Shown here piece by piece: positions 44,456 to 53,848 of a stretch of 64,000 bases of DNA. Source of the stretch: Trichomonas vaginalis G3 (taxonomy: Eukaryota; Parabasalia; Trichomonadida; Trichomonadidae); NCBI RefSeq assembly GCF_026262505.1, contig NC_067203.1, positions 22,053,411 to 22,117,410 on the forward strand. The letters run 5' to 3'. Every line of letters starts with the position of its first letter. Within the stretch, counting starts at the first letter, position 1. A program made the translations under genes and the position numbers. The notes beneath the pieces were generated by a model that made no database searches, had not been told where the DNA came from, and saw nothing but the letters and a program-made list of their open reading frames with translations.

Positions 44456-45774
44456 TTATTTGACTGAGATGAATTTCGTTATCTTTTCTATTCGGATAAA
44501 AAAATATTTTTCTTTAAATTTACTCAGAAAAAATTTTCCTTTGTATATACACCATTCTTGAACATCTAAAAGACTTTTGACATTTGCCAAGAATGTTCGA
44601 TTAGAAGCTGCCAGTATAACCATATTCTTGACAATATTGTTTATACGAATCGTACAATGACTTTCATCTAATGACACAAAGTCAGTTTCATCTATGAACA
44701 GTTCATATACACTCTTGTTGCTCTAACAATGGTTTCGTTGTCTCTCTCCTCTTCTGCGTGATGTGGGAATTTGTCTGCATTGGATTGAACTTAGAAATAT
44801 CTGAATGTCTATGAAATATGAGAACAAGTGGTTGTAAAAGTCAGATGTCAAAGTTTCTGCTAAGTCGTCTAAATATTCTGTATCTTGCATATGAGAATCT
44901 GACGTTCTGACAACTACATATCTTCTGTCAGAACTTCTTACTTCATCGGAACAACATTGTTTGGAAAACCATAATGATAGTTGCAACATTTATCACAAAC
45001 TCTTTTGGTCTTTGACACTTTCTTTCAACAACTCCAACTTTGTCTGTTATAAGACTCTTCAAAGCATCTGAGTTCAAAAACTCTTTGTTGTATCTATACT
45101 TTGAAGTTCATTGCAAACTAATAGTTTCATATTCTCAATGAAGAGTTAAATTTTACCGCAGATGTTTTCTAAGTTTGTCATATTAGGTTGCGAATAACCT
45201 TCTAATAGTTTGCACAAAAATATCTGTAAAGAAAGTATTCTTACCTGTTCCTTGTTTTCCAATGAGAGCAGTTTCATTTTTAGCACTTGGATGTTGTAAG
45301 ATGTTTGCAAACCAACATAAGATATACTCATAAACCTTTTCGTTTCCATTGCATATAATTTCTTTGACATGGTCTAACCAAGCTTCTATAATATTTTTCT
45401 TTCCTTCTACTTGTTCGTATTTATATCCAGTGAAGATAGAATAGAAGTTTGAGAGAAGGTGTATAGAACTTTATACCTCGAACTGAAAAATCTTCTAACT
45501 TTGACAATAAAGTATCCCAAGCATCTAACATCTTCATTCCAACTTGTACGACTTTTATTTTCTTAAGTTTTTGTTCTACATTCTTGTCTGAAACTATTGT
45601 TGCTCTTGGTTTGTTAAAGACAACATCCCATTCTTTCATGACATAACATTCTGGGGCAGAGTCAACATAAATGACTAAACGTTTCAAATTCTCGACTGCT
45701 TTGTTATAGTCTCTAAATGGACACATATTTCTGAATGCTTGGAGTCATAAAAATCTGAACATCTATTCTGACAT
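44456..45774 (-). pseudogene. SF3/D5-like helicase gene, broken (Polinton copy 2)
   Basis: In the minus-strand translation near 45.2-45.3 kb a Walker A-like motif GKQGTGKNTFF is preceded by YEYILCWFANILQHPSAKNE, the arrangement of D5/SF3-type viral helicases (GxxGxGKN). About 120 bp further on, LLVCNELQS may be part of a Walker B/sensor stretch. The last part reads MSLDESHCTIRINNIVKNMV. The helicase would assist replication with the protein-primed polymerase. The family call is by motif only, and the gene is broken several times. No counterpart is seen in copy 1. Confidence 0.6.
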
Positions 45775-46600
45775 TTTTTATAAAAAATAAAAAAATAATA
45801 TTTTTTTATTCTTGACTTTGTTGTTCCATCTGTTGCATTTGTTGTTCTTGAGCTATTTGTTGTTGAAGTTGTTCTTGTAATACAATACTTTCACAGTTGC
45901 ATCTTCCAATTCGAAACTTTCTGCCGTCATTGACAAATACATAGGACATAAAAGTTTTACAGGAACAAAGTTTGCGTCAACTAATGTCAACGTTATACTT
46001 GCCAAAGTGTTTGAGTTCACTAAGGTTGAAAAATTTGCATTCGAATGAACAATAGGCAAACCAGCAGAGAAAGTTGTTTAACGCATAAGTATCTTTTGGT
46101 CATAATAGTTTCTGTCGACATTCGAATAAACACTTTGAACCTAAGTTTGAAACAATATATAAGATTGGTGTGCTTAATGTCAATGGAATAGACATTCCTT
46201 GTATGACACCTTTTCCTGTTATAGAAAACTGTTGGTAGTAAAAACCAGAAATAAGTTTTGTATTATAGCTCATATCGTTTATAGTAAACTCAGTCGGACA
46301 TCCAAACATAATGAAACCTGCTCTAGTTGCAGCACATGTTTACACTCGTACGTAAAGTATTAAATAAGTCAACAAAACCTGTTGGTGGTATATCTGAGTA
46401 AGTATCTTCAAAGGAGATTTTTTACCATTCACAACAATAAAGTCTTCTGTGGTGTCAAAAGAGCAAAACAGGCTTTAGTCGTCATTGTGTTTAAGGTTAG
46501 TTTACAATATCGTCCTTGAGGACTTTGTAAGTTTGTTGTTTATAGAATTATATGACTCGGGGTTTTTAGTCGTAATAGTATAAAACCATTATGTCTTCTG
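45775..46600 (-). pseudogene. Unrecognised beta-rich gene, broken (Polinton copy 2)
   Basis: Minus-strand pieces are beta-rich: NSNTLASITLTLVDANFVPVK (partial) and FGCPTEFTINDMSYNTKLIS. The end near 45.8 kb is Gln-rich (QEQLQQQ type). It may be another structural protein, but no family is recognised. Absent from the equivalent place in copy 1. Confidence 0.4.
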
Positions 46601-46609
46601 CCATTTATA

Positions 46610-46858
46610 TATATTAAAAGTTTTTCTGAAAGTGGAGAAGAACTTCATCTAAACTTTCACATGGCGTTTCTTGAAGTTCTCTGTCTAAGAAGTTCAAATA
46701 TTTTGTAAAGACATAGAACTTTCCTTTGTCTACACGAACAAACAAAACAGAGGTCTTTCATATCTTCAAAAGTGTGTAAAGTCCTTTACATGAAATAAAG
46801 TCTATATTATTTTTCTTCAACATCTTTCAAGAAGTTTTGACATTTTTACTTAGCAAAT
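46610..46858 (-). pseudogene. Small Polinton protein gene (about 80 residues), broken
   Basis: The minus-strand start near 46858 reads MLSKNVK, with a later KFYVFTKYLNF stretch. It also occurs in copy 1 (25261-25503). No family is recognised. Confidence 0.45.
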
Positions 46859-46863
46859 AAATT

Positions 46864-47375
46864 TTAATGAAATGTTGTGGTCGTCAAATATTTTATAACG
46901 TCTGGGAAACTATACTTTAAGTTCAACGTTTCACCTCCTTTCATAACGTATATCTTGTCAATGACATTATATGAAACACCACAGCAACTAATGTCGGGTT
47001 CTATTTCTTTGATGTTTATATCGTCTGCCTCTGTCAAAAGTTTCAATAGTTCTTTCAAAACTTCATGAGTGCAATGACATATGAGTTCACTTTTACAGGG
47101 TTGTGTTCGACCAAGTTTAACATTATACTTAAAGCTTGACAAATCTTCTCCTGAGTTTTAAGTTTGTCTTTCAGTTGTTGGTAGTCGTTTCGAATATCTG
47201 CAACAGAACTTAAGTCTCTGCTAACTTCAGGATATGTTGGTTCTTTTACAGGAACTATTGTTATACCATCTTCGTCTTCGTATGGCTTTCCCCATTTCAA
47301 CATCTCTGTCTTTGACATTGACAATAACACTTTGACTGTTTGTTTGAGTTGGTGAATTTAACTTCACATCTGCCA
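46864..47375 (-). CDS. Small Polinton gene with DEDGITIVPVKEP start and Cys-rich end
   Basis: Two overlapping minus-strand frames (47055-47330 and 46864-47142) cover this gene, which is broken in both visible copies. The first contains EDEDGITIVPVKEPTYPEVS and a helical stretch (NDYQQLKDKLKTQEKI). The second has CKSELICHCTHEVLKELLKL and CCGVSYNVIDKIYV. It lies head to head with the plus-strand gene at 47445. Function unknown. Confidence 0.5.
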
Positions 47376-47444
47376 CCGCCATTAACCTTTTGAAACACTT
47401 ACGCTTCTATTTTTCGGAAATGACATTTTACTTAGAATAAAAAG

Positions 47445-47864
47445 ATGGACGTATTCGGATATCTCTTTGAATTGAAGCAGAACAAAGTTTACACACACAA
47501 ACAATACAAATACATTGACAGAATAGTTCTTTACACAAACAATGGTAAATGTTATAGAATAGCAGTCTTTGCTGAACCTAAATATTTTCATAAAGCAAAG
47601 AAAGTTGGTATAACCGAGATGGTGAAAGTTCTTGACGTTGACAAAAATATAACTTCAAAACTGACCGATATTTCTAAACGAAAGTTTATAATACAATATT
47701 ATGTCAAAACTGGCGTACTGTCAATATTTGATGGAGAGAAGTCAGTTCAAGAACAACTTACTGACCTGCTGCCAAAATCTGCTCGATGGAAGCTGTCGTT
47801 ATGCCAATCTGAGGAGCCCCAGCAGGTTTCATCGAACGAATCTTCAAAAGAGCATCTTCCGTGA
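47445..47864 (+). CDS. 139-residue plus-strand Polinton protein, unknown function
   Basis: Starts at ATG 47445 (MDVFGYLFELKQNKVY). The first 110 residues alternate short strands and basic helices (RIVLYTNNGKCYRIAVF, KRKFIIQYYVKTGVLSIF), and the last 30 are Ser/Glu-rich. Its 3' end overlaps the 3' end of the second capsid-like gene on the other strand by about 107 bp (47758-47864). Compact overlapping genes fit a virus-like element. No family is recognised. Confidence 0.6.
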   Translation: MDVFGYLFELKQNKVYTHKQYKYIDRIVLYTNNGKCYRIAVFAEPKYFHKAKKVGITEMVKVLDVDKNITSKLTDISKRKFIIQYYVKTGVLSIFDGEKSVQEQLTDLLPKSARWKLSLCQSEEPQQVSSNESSKEHLP

Positions 47865-49360
47865 AAAGTGCTATTGGTTTTGTAAACTTCTTTGCTCTCA
47901 ATTCATCTGGACCGTCTCTGTCACCAGTATATTGTATTTGTACAGTACCAACAGTTGAAATACCACCCATAAAGTCTTCTGAGTCAGCAAATGGAATGCC
48001 AAGCCAAAAGTTTGAACGGTCTCCATTTGTATATTGAGTTTTTTGACTTCCTGTATGAGTCCATACTTTCACATATGGCATAATAGAACTTTGCATTTCA
48101 GGGTTAATAGTTGTTGTGAAGTTGTTGTTAAAGTTCATAGCATCTAATGTCAAGTTGTATGACCTCATATCCTCAACTGTAGAATATTCTTCTCTTGGAT
48201 AATATTTGCCATCTATGTTTATATGATATTTAATACCAGGGTTGTAGAAACAAGAATAGTCATTTATAGTTCGTCTGAACAGTACAAACATAGTATCTGC
48301 ATGTTTCATTGCAGTTGTTAAAGCAATATCTGTTCTTGCACCTGGGTCAGCACTTTGGTTTCCAACTTCACCTGCAAAGTCTTTGACAGATATTTGGTGT
48401 ATAGGGAACATAAGTGGAACTGCAATATATTTGGCAGCTAAAGCATTTGAAATATCTGGGTCCAACATATAGACTGCAAGTCTGCTTTCTATTCTCTTGC
48501 ATTCAAATTTTTCGCATGTAAACTTAACTGGGTCCCAAGCAGTTCCAGCAGCATTGAAATAATAGTTTACTTCAGTGTTGAAGTTTGAGAAACCAAAGTC
48601 TAAGTCAACTTTGTCTTTGCAAAAGTCACAGAACTTGGCTCCACCAGTTCCAGCTACAGTAATGCTGAATGGGTCTTGTGTTGGTGCAATGACTAAGTTA
48701 TTTTTGCTTGGAGTAAGTTCAATAGAAATTTTTCCTGCCCAGTTTGGCAAGTATCTTAAAAACCTGAAGATGAGGAAAGATGACAAAGGAACTCTAAGTT
48801 TCAGTTTTACTTTAGTGGCAGCAGTTCCATCTGAACCAGAAAGGTTAACATAAACTCCTGGAACGTTAGGGTCAAGTCTCTTATTTTCTCAATAGTTGCA
48901 TATTGGTCTGTTTGTTCTCTAGCTTGTGGTTGTACTGAGTTTCTCAAAGCGAACCATTCATAGTTTGCCCATGTTACTGTTTGAACTAAGTCAGAGTTAG
49001 AATATATCTTATATCCATGAAAACTTCTGGAGCATATTGGTATCCGACATAGAAAATTCCATTGCAACCTTTCTTGTCAGACAACTTGGCAGAAGGCTTT
49101 ATTTCAATGTCTTGTTCCACGTATAAGAATGAGTTGTCAATAGAAATAATATGAAACCTGTCGCAAGCAATATCTACTGTTGTTGAAGAACCTTCTCCAA
49201 ACTCACCTACGTTTCCATAAGAAACAGCAGTTGTATATTCGTAAGTTCCAGGAACTATTTCTGACCTTCTAATGGCATTGTCGCATTCGTTATACCATTC
49301 AGAAACATTTCCGTTCATGGCATCCAAAACTGTTGGCGTTATATTCTGAGCGGCGTACAT
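47758..49360 (-). CDS. Second capsid-like protein region (paralogue of the 524-residue capsid-like protein), Polinton copy 2
   Basis: The region holds a 342-residue frame (47758-48786) and upstream frames to 49360; it looks broken once or twice. Several blocks parallel the 524-residue protein: KLRVPLSSFLIFRFLRYLP then WAGKISIELTPS against LRLRIPVRKFLPLEAIRFIP then AFAGNIQLKVKF; MDIRIYSNSDLVQTVTW against VAGYQILANGRIVYSQD; and a C-terminal KPIALFTEDALLKIRS against KPLIGFMRDCCFAIQV. The total span is close to that of the first protein. I infer two related double jelly-roll-type proteins in one element, for example a major and a variant capsid protein. Structure comparison is needed to confirm. 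Confidence 0.6.
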
Positions 49361-49399
49361 TTCATATGGGTAAAAATATAGAATAGTTGGATTTATGTG

Positions 49400-49764
49400 T
49401 CATATAAGAAACCCATTCGTACCAAGCTTTACTTTCTTCCTGACTGAGTTTTGTTGCATCTTTGCCTCATGTTCACCTAGTATGTTGTAAATTTCCCATG
49501 TCCTTTTGCCTTTGGGCTCTGGTCGCCCATCTCAGGTAACCTATATCCTAGAAAGATTTCGTCATAGTTTGTATTTGAGTCTTCGCGTATTGTTTGCATG
49601 ACTCTTTTCTGAGTTTCCGGTTCAAGCTCTTCAAACAGAGCTTGTCCATATGGAATAAGCTCGTTTCCAAATATATGTTTTTGTAGCCATTCTGGTTTCT
49701 TTCCATGTAACCAATAATATCTTTTGTGAATGGGAAAGCTTTTACCCAATGTTCCAGTCTTGCG
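49400..49764 (-). other. Polinton copy 2: continuation region between the large protein and the capsid-like gene
   Basis: A minus-strand frame (49477-49749) reads HGKKPEWLQKHIFGNELIPY and YRLPEMGDQSPKAKGH. It lies immediately downstream of the large ORF and may be part of it or a separate small gene. Present in copy 1 as well (28.03-28.4 kb). Confidence 0.45.
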
Positions 49765-51918
49765 TCATTTATTTCTGTAGTTTGGTTTTATTTTGTCAAG
49801 GAACATGTTTTTCAATACTAACATTTCATTTGGTACTGTCCATTTGAGTTTTCTTAAATATTCATCCCTTCTCGATTCATTGTTTGCAAAGTAAGTTTTT
49901 ATGACATTTTGCAAACTTTCATTTGCAAGGTCATGTACAATAGGTTCTCTTCCTTCTCTCTCCCTAACTCTCTTTCTAAACTCTTCACCAAATATACCAT
50001 CTCTATGGTTCTGTGTAGTTCTTTGAGATAAATGTTTTAGAACGTCAGGTGTTATATTTCCATCAGCCATGTTCATTTCATACTGGTCCAAAATATCTGC
50101 ATCTTTCATATCTTTCAATGGCATTAAAGCCGCGCTGAAAATACTAGCTATATCTGGTTCACCATTCGCTTCCATTGCGTCTACAACTTCTTGGAATTGT
50201 GGTTGTAAGTTTATGAACCACCTATCCGGATTAGCTTTATGACCCCATCTCATTGTAGTTCCATAGTCTGCAGAAACAAAAGTAGGTTTGTTTCCATCTT
50301 GGTTAGGTTCTGAATGAACTTTAAACAATGTTTCATTTCTATATGTTTTGTTGAAATTTAACCTTTTATTTTCACCGAGTTCATCCAAAGATTGAACGTT
50401 ATATGCTCGTAAGTAAAAAGGATTGTTGTATTTGCGTACATTTTCTTTCAGTTCTTCCATTCTATGCTGAATATTTTCATCTGATGTTGGAGTCTTTTGT
50501 ATGTCGGCGAACATTTTTCGATATTCTTCTACTATGTCAGCCGAATTTTGCTTAGACTTTTGGAAAGATTCCATATTCTCCGCATACTCTTGTTGAGGGT
50601 CAAGATTTTTCGGCTGTTCCAAATCTTCATCTAGTTCTGTGAAGTTAGTTTCCAAAGGAGGGACTTGTTCGTTTCCTTCAGGCTCTTCTAGCTGTTGTTG
50701 CTGAACTATTTCTTCCATGTCTGGTTGTATCTGAACTTCTTCCTGTGGAGTTTCTTGTACCTCATCTGCTGGCATTTCATATATTCCGAGACCGTTTTTA
50801 ACAAGTTCCCTATTTAAGTCATCCGCATTCATAACCCTTTCTTCTTTCGTTCCGTCTCTATTTTTTACGCGTTTCATGAAGATAGTTGAATTATCATTTA
50901 TCTCTGACACCAAATATCTCGGAGTAAATTCATCCATGTCATTTGGATGATATGCTATTAAATCATATCCCTTAGCGAGCTTGTATTTTCCAGGTTTGAA
51001 ATTATATCCCATTTGGTGCTGAACCATAAAGCTAAATAGGTTCGGGTCAGTATTTCCTTCCTTGAACTTTCTAATAGCTTCTTTATATCTGTCACTAAAG
51101 TCAAGAGTATCTGGGTAATCATATTCTTCCTTAAGCATTTTTAAGAATTCTTGGTTTCCTTGTTCTCTACTTCTTTTATGTCCTTGCTCTGTTTGTGCTG
51201 GTTGTGGAGGTGGTTGTTGTGCTGGTTGTGGAGGTGGTTGTTGTGTTGGTTGTTGTCCTTGCTCTGGTTGTTGTTGTTGTGCTGGATTTTGAACTGTTGG
51301 TTGTTGTGTTGGTTTTGGTGCATGCCTGTGTCTGTGTCCATGTGACGATGTAAATGTTTTAGGTAGTCCTGGTGCAGGTGCTTCTCTTGGAGGGTTTGGT
51401 GGTATATAAGTTCCACTAGCTAGTATATAAGTTCCACCAGCTGGTATATAAGTTCCACCAGCTGGCACATATGTTCCATCTGCAGCATAATGTCCTACCT
51501 GACTTTTCGTTTTTAAGAAAGCATTTACTAGGTCTGTTTTGGTCTGTTGTAACTCTTTTTCTTGACTTTCCACAACAGTTGCTCTAACGGCGTCATAGGC
51601 ACTTTGAACTGCCTGTCTCGTTGCTGCATCTGTTATTTTCGTCATATTTTGTGCTACTTCTCTTAACTCTTTGTCGAAACCTTCAGACTTCAGTTTCTTT
51701 CCAGATGAGAAGTCGTTCACTTGTTTCACCTTACTATGAAGAGCTTCGAAGGCATTCTTAAAGTCGGCATTCATTAAAGCTTCATTTGAACTGTCTTCAT
51801 CCGCTTGTATTTTTGTCCTTATTGACCCTATAAGTTGGGCTGCTTTGGCGTTGGCTTGGGCATCTAACCAGTCATTATTAGCTTTTATATATTCTGCGCT
51901 TTTCATTGCCTTTTGCAT
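49765..51918 (-). CDS. Large 717-residue multidomain Polinton protein with Pro/Gln-rich and repeat regions
   Basis: ATG at 51918 (MQKAMKSAEYIKANND). Domains seen: an N-terminal helical region of about 155 residues; four GTYIPAG-type heptapeptide repeats (DNA 51400-51480, 21 bp period); a His-rich patch (HGHRHRHAP); a Pro/Gln-rich stretch (PPPQPAQQPPPQP); a globular middle (YDLIAYHPNDMDEFTPRYL); an acidic Glu/Gln linker; and a globular end (YGTTMRWGHKANPDRWFINL). It has no known enzyme motif. Size, repeats and position next to capsid-like genes suggest a structural or scaffolding virion protein. A terminal protein or host-contact protein is possible. It is one of the best-preserved genes in copy 2. 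Confidence 0.65.
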   Translation of the reverse strand: MQKAMKSAEYIKANNDWLDAQANAKAAQLIGSIRTKIQADEDSSNEALMNADFKNAFEALHSKVKQVNDFSSGKKLKSEGFDKELREVAQNMTKITDAATRQAVQSAYDAVRATVVESQEKELQQTKTDLVNAFLKTKSQVGHYAADGTYVPAGGTYIPAGGTYILASGTYIPPNPPREAPAPGLPKTFTSSHGHRHRHAPKPTQQPTVQNPAQQQQPEQGQQPTQQPPPQPAQQPPPQPAQTEQGHKRSREQGNQEFLKMLKEEYDYPDTLDFSDRYKEAIRKFKEGNTDPNLFSFMVQHQMGYNFKPGKYKLAKGYDLIAYHPNDMDEFTPRYLVSEINDNSTIFMKRVKNRDGTKEERVMNADDLNRELVKNGLGIYEMPADEVQETPQEEVQIQPDMEEIVQQQQLEEPEGNEQVPPLETNFTELDEDLEQPKNLDPQQEYAENMESFQKSKQNSADIVEEYRKMFADIQKTPTSDENIQHRMEELKENVRKYNNPFYLRAYNVQSLDELGENKRLNFNKTYRNETLFKVHSEPNQDGNKPTFVSADYGTTMRWGHKANPDRWFINLQPQFQEVVDAMEANGEPDIASIFSAALMPLKDMKDADILDQYEMNMADGNITPDVLKHLSQRTTQNHRDGIFGEEFRKRVREREGREPIVHDLANESLQNVIKTYFANNESRRDEYLRKLKWTVPNEMLVLKNMFLDKIKPNYRNK

Positions 51919-51955
51919 GGCTGCGTCGTTATTTTTACTTTCTTGTGCTAAGTTT

Positions 51956-52621
51956 TCATACTGTACGGTTTTGGTTTTGCAACTGTAAAAGTTTTTCTGC
52001 CTTTACATTTGCTTCAACTTCTTTTTTATACTCATCGCTATCCATATATGTCTTCATGGCTTTTTGTTTTATTTCTTCATCTTTCAGTACTTTATATTGA
52101 GTAGTATGGTTTTTCAAATTTATAACATCTTGTTCCATTTTTGCTACTTCTGCTGCTTTTTCTGACACTTTTTTCGCATATTCCTCTGTACTTAGTTCTT
52201 TCAGTTGTTCTTCTTTCTTCTTTTTCTCTACGTTTAACTCATTGAGTTTCTTTGTGTGTCTGTCATATTCTAGTTTCTTTTCGTTTTCACTTATTTGTTT
52301 CTGTATGTCTATGTTTGACTTTTTGACATCTGTTATTTGATTTTTGAGTGAACTCAAATTCATTTGACTTTGAGGGTTATAAGCTGTTCCGTCTGCAGCT
52401 CCACCATAGCCTGCCATTTTCGCTAAAAGTGCCGCTCTTAAACCTCCACTCTGTGCACCAATAACTCGGTTTAAAAGCATAGGGTTGCTTGACATTTGTT
52501 GCAACATAGTGGGGTCATTCATCATTTGTTGTTGCAACTGTTGTTGTGGTGTCAGTTTTACTATTGGATGTTTCAATGCTCCCTTCCTCTTACGTATATT
52601 CTTACGTAGCTTACGTGGCAT
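51956..52621 (-). CDS. 221-residue basic then coiled-coil Polinton protein
   Basis: ATG at 52621. The first 20 residues are very basic (MPRKLRKNIRKRKGALKHP). A Gln-rich helix (PQQQLQQQMMNDP) and a Gly/Ala-rich segment (GGLRAALLAKMAGYGG) follow, then about 120 residues of Lys/Glu coiled coil. The basic start resembles a core or nuclear-localisation sequence; this is inference. It is the right-most gene of the element, about 180 bp from the right tip, and is followed within 40 bp by the 717-residue ORF in another phase. Confidence 0.62.
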   Translation of the reverse strand: MPRKLRKNIRKRKGALKHPIVKLTPQQQLQQQMMNDPTMLQQMSSNPMLLNRVIGAQSGGLRAALLAKMAGYGGAADGTAYNPQSQMNLSSLKNQITDVKKSNIDIQKQISENEKKLEYDRHTKKLNELNVEKKKKEEQLKELSTEEYAKKVSEKAAEVAKMEQDVINLKNHTTQYKVLKDEEIKQKAMKTYMDSDEYKKEVEANVKAEKLLQLQNQNRTV

Positions 52622-52639
52622 TTTAAGTGAAGTAAAAAA

Positions 52640-52800
52640 CGGTTTTTGACAGATGTTTATATGACACCATTAATATGATGTAAATAACAACGGTTTTGGT
52701 TTTGTCACCGGCTGGTCGGCTGGGGTTCGGTCCTCCTCTTGGGTCTTGGGCAAAATTCTTAGGGCTAGAGGGCACGAAGTGCCTGGAAGCCCCACTTCCT
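52640..52800. repeat. Right terminal region of Polinton copy 2
   Basis: Contains AACGGTTTTG (52689-52698), the inverse of CAAAACCGTT near the left tips, and ends with GGCACGAAGTGCC and CCCCACTTCCT. Inverted, these parallel the left tip. The repeats are imperfect and of unequal spacing, so the terminal inverted repeat is short or eroded. The same sequence ends copy 1 (about 31225-31383). Confidence 0.5.
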
Positions 52801-53293
52801 TTTTTTTTTTTTTTTTTTTTTTAAGGAAAATCTCGTAAAGATTTTGAATATAATTCAATTCCAATACTTAATGTAATCGAATTTACATCCAATGCTGATC
52901 ATTAATCAGTAAATTTGGATTTTCAGATACATTCAAAAAGCAAATCAATAAAATCAGAAGATTTTCATTTAACATATAGTATTTGTAGTGGTAGGATAAT
53001 TGCTATGATTAATTTTTATGTGTAGTCTCAATATATAAATTCAGAAGAATTGAACATTTACCATGTAATCTGTACTACAAAAAATTGTTTCTTTTGTACT
53101 TGTTTTGTGATAAAAAATTTCATGGAAATAGGGAGTATAGAGGAACGACCATTTAACTAAGATTTAATAACTTTAATGTAAATACAATAAGTTGTTCTTA
53201 GAATTAGGTAGTTTAATTTTGAATAAAATAAAATGTAAATTTGAAACTGTAAAATAAAAATAATATGTTTAGTAGTTGAGCCTGTAAAAAACT
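52801..53293. other. Host spacer with T tract (host block 2)
   Basis: Begins with about 22 Ts at the Polinton tip, then TTAAGGAAAATCTCG and AT-rich DNA. No gene is seen. Same as 31384-31872. Confidence 0.6.
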
Positions 53294-53848
53294 TTATGCA
53301 TTTGGAAGACCTTTGAACATATCAAACATAGACTGTTCTGGAAGATAAAAATCAAGGGCTTTTGTGATAGCTTCTTTGAGCCATGTGTTAGTAAGCATGA
53401 AAACAAAGAAGAATGAGGCATCTGATAAGTCTTCAGTCTCAAGATCTCTATGTGTCAAGAATTTGAGAGAAGATGTAACTTCAAAAGGAAGTTTGAGGCA
53501 AACTTTGTTCTTGAAGTAATCTTTGAGCATAAATGGAATGAGCCATGGAAGAATGCCGAGAACCATTTTTGGAAGCATGACTGCTTGGCTGATATCTTGT
53601 GATATTTTACCAATTTCTATTTCCAATTTCTTAATACGCTTTGCATTCTTCTTCTCTGTTTCTTCATCATCATTTGATTCTGCCTTTAATTCGTTTAACT
53701 GCTCAGTTTTTTGAGAATGTAATTTTTTGAGCCTTTGAACATTCTCTTTCCTATAAATAAACACCCAACTAAGGAAATTGATGAGAACAGAGTTGGCAGC
53801 ACCACATAAGAAAGAAAGGGCAAGGTTGGTAATGAGTTGATTTACCAT
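53294..53848 (-). CDS. TMCO1: TMCO1-like ER membrane protein (EMC3/TMCO1/Get1 superfamily)
   Basis: A 184-residue protein; ATG 53848 is used because an earlier opening is only TTG. It has a hydrophobic segment at about 7-30, a charged coiled coil (32-85), a second hydrophobic segment (92-112), then KLPF (119-122), LTHRDL (131-136), DxSFFFVF (143-150) and IxKxL near 161-165. These match animal TMCO1 (KLPFxPLS, LSHRNLLGDD, CSFIFLYIL, IQKILG), which is about 188 residues. TMCO1 belongs to the Oxa1-type insertases and acts in the ER with the Sec61/ribosome translocon; it has also been described as an ER calcium-load channel. Host gene, intact in this copy only. Confidence 0.88.
   Translation of the reverse strand: MVNQLITNLALSFLCGAANSVLINFLSWVFIYRKENVQRLKKLHSQKTEQLNELKAESNDDEETEKKNAKRIKKLEIEIGKISQDISQAVMLPKMVLGILPWLIPFMLKDYFKNKVCLKLPFEVTSSLKFLTHRDLETEDLSDASFFFVFMLTNTWLKEAITKALDFYLPEQSMFDMFKGLPNA

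Larger units (their letters stand above)
37535..52800 (-). mobile_element. Polinton/Maverick element, copy 2
   Basis: A 15.27 kb element. The left tip AGTTAGTCAGGCT follows the transposase fragment. The right tip is CCCCACTTCCT before a T tract. The inverted right tip (AGGAAGTGGGGCTTCC, then GGCACTTCGTGCC) resembles the left tip (AG..AGT..GGCT, then GGCACTGCGCGCC) as imperfect terminal inverted repeats. Gene order matches copies 1 and 3 on the left and copy 1 on the right, but its middle (about 44.1-46.6 kb) holds a helicase-like block where copy 1 has polymerase sequence. The left 9 kb has dozens of small breaks; the right 6 kb has few. No 6 bp target duplication is recognisable. Confidence 0.88.
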
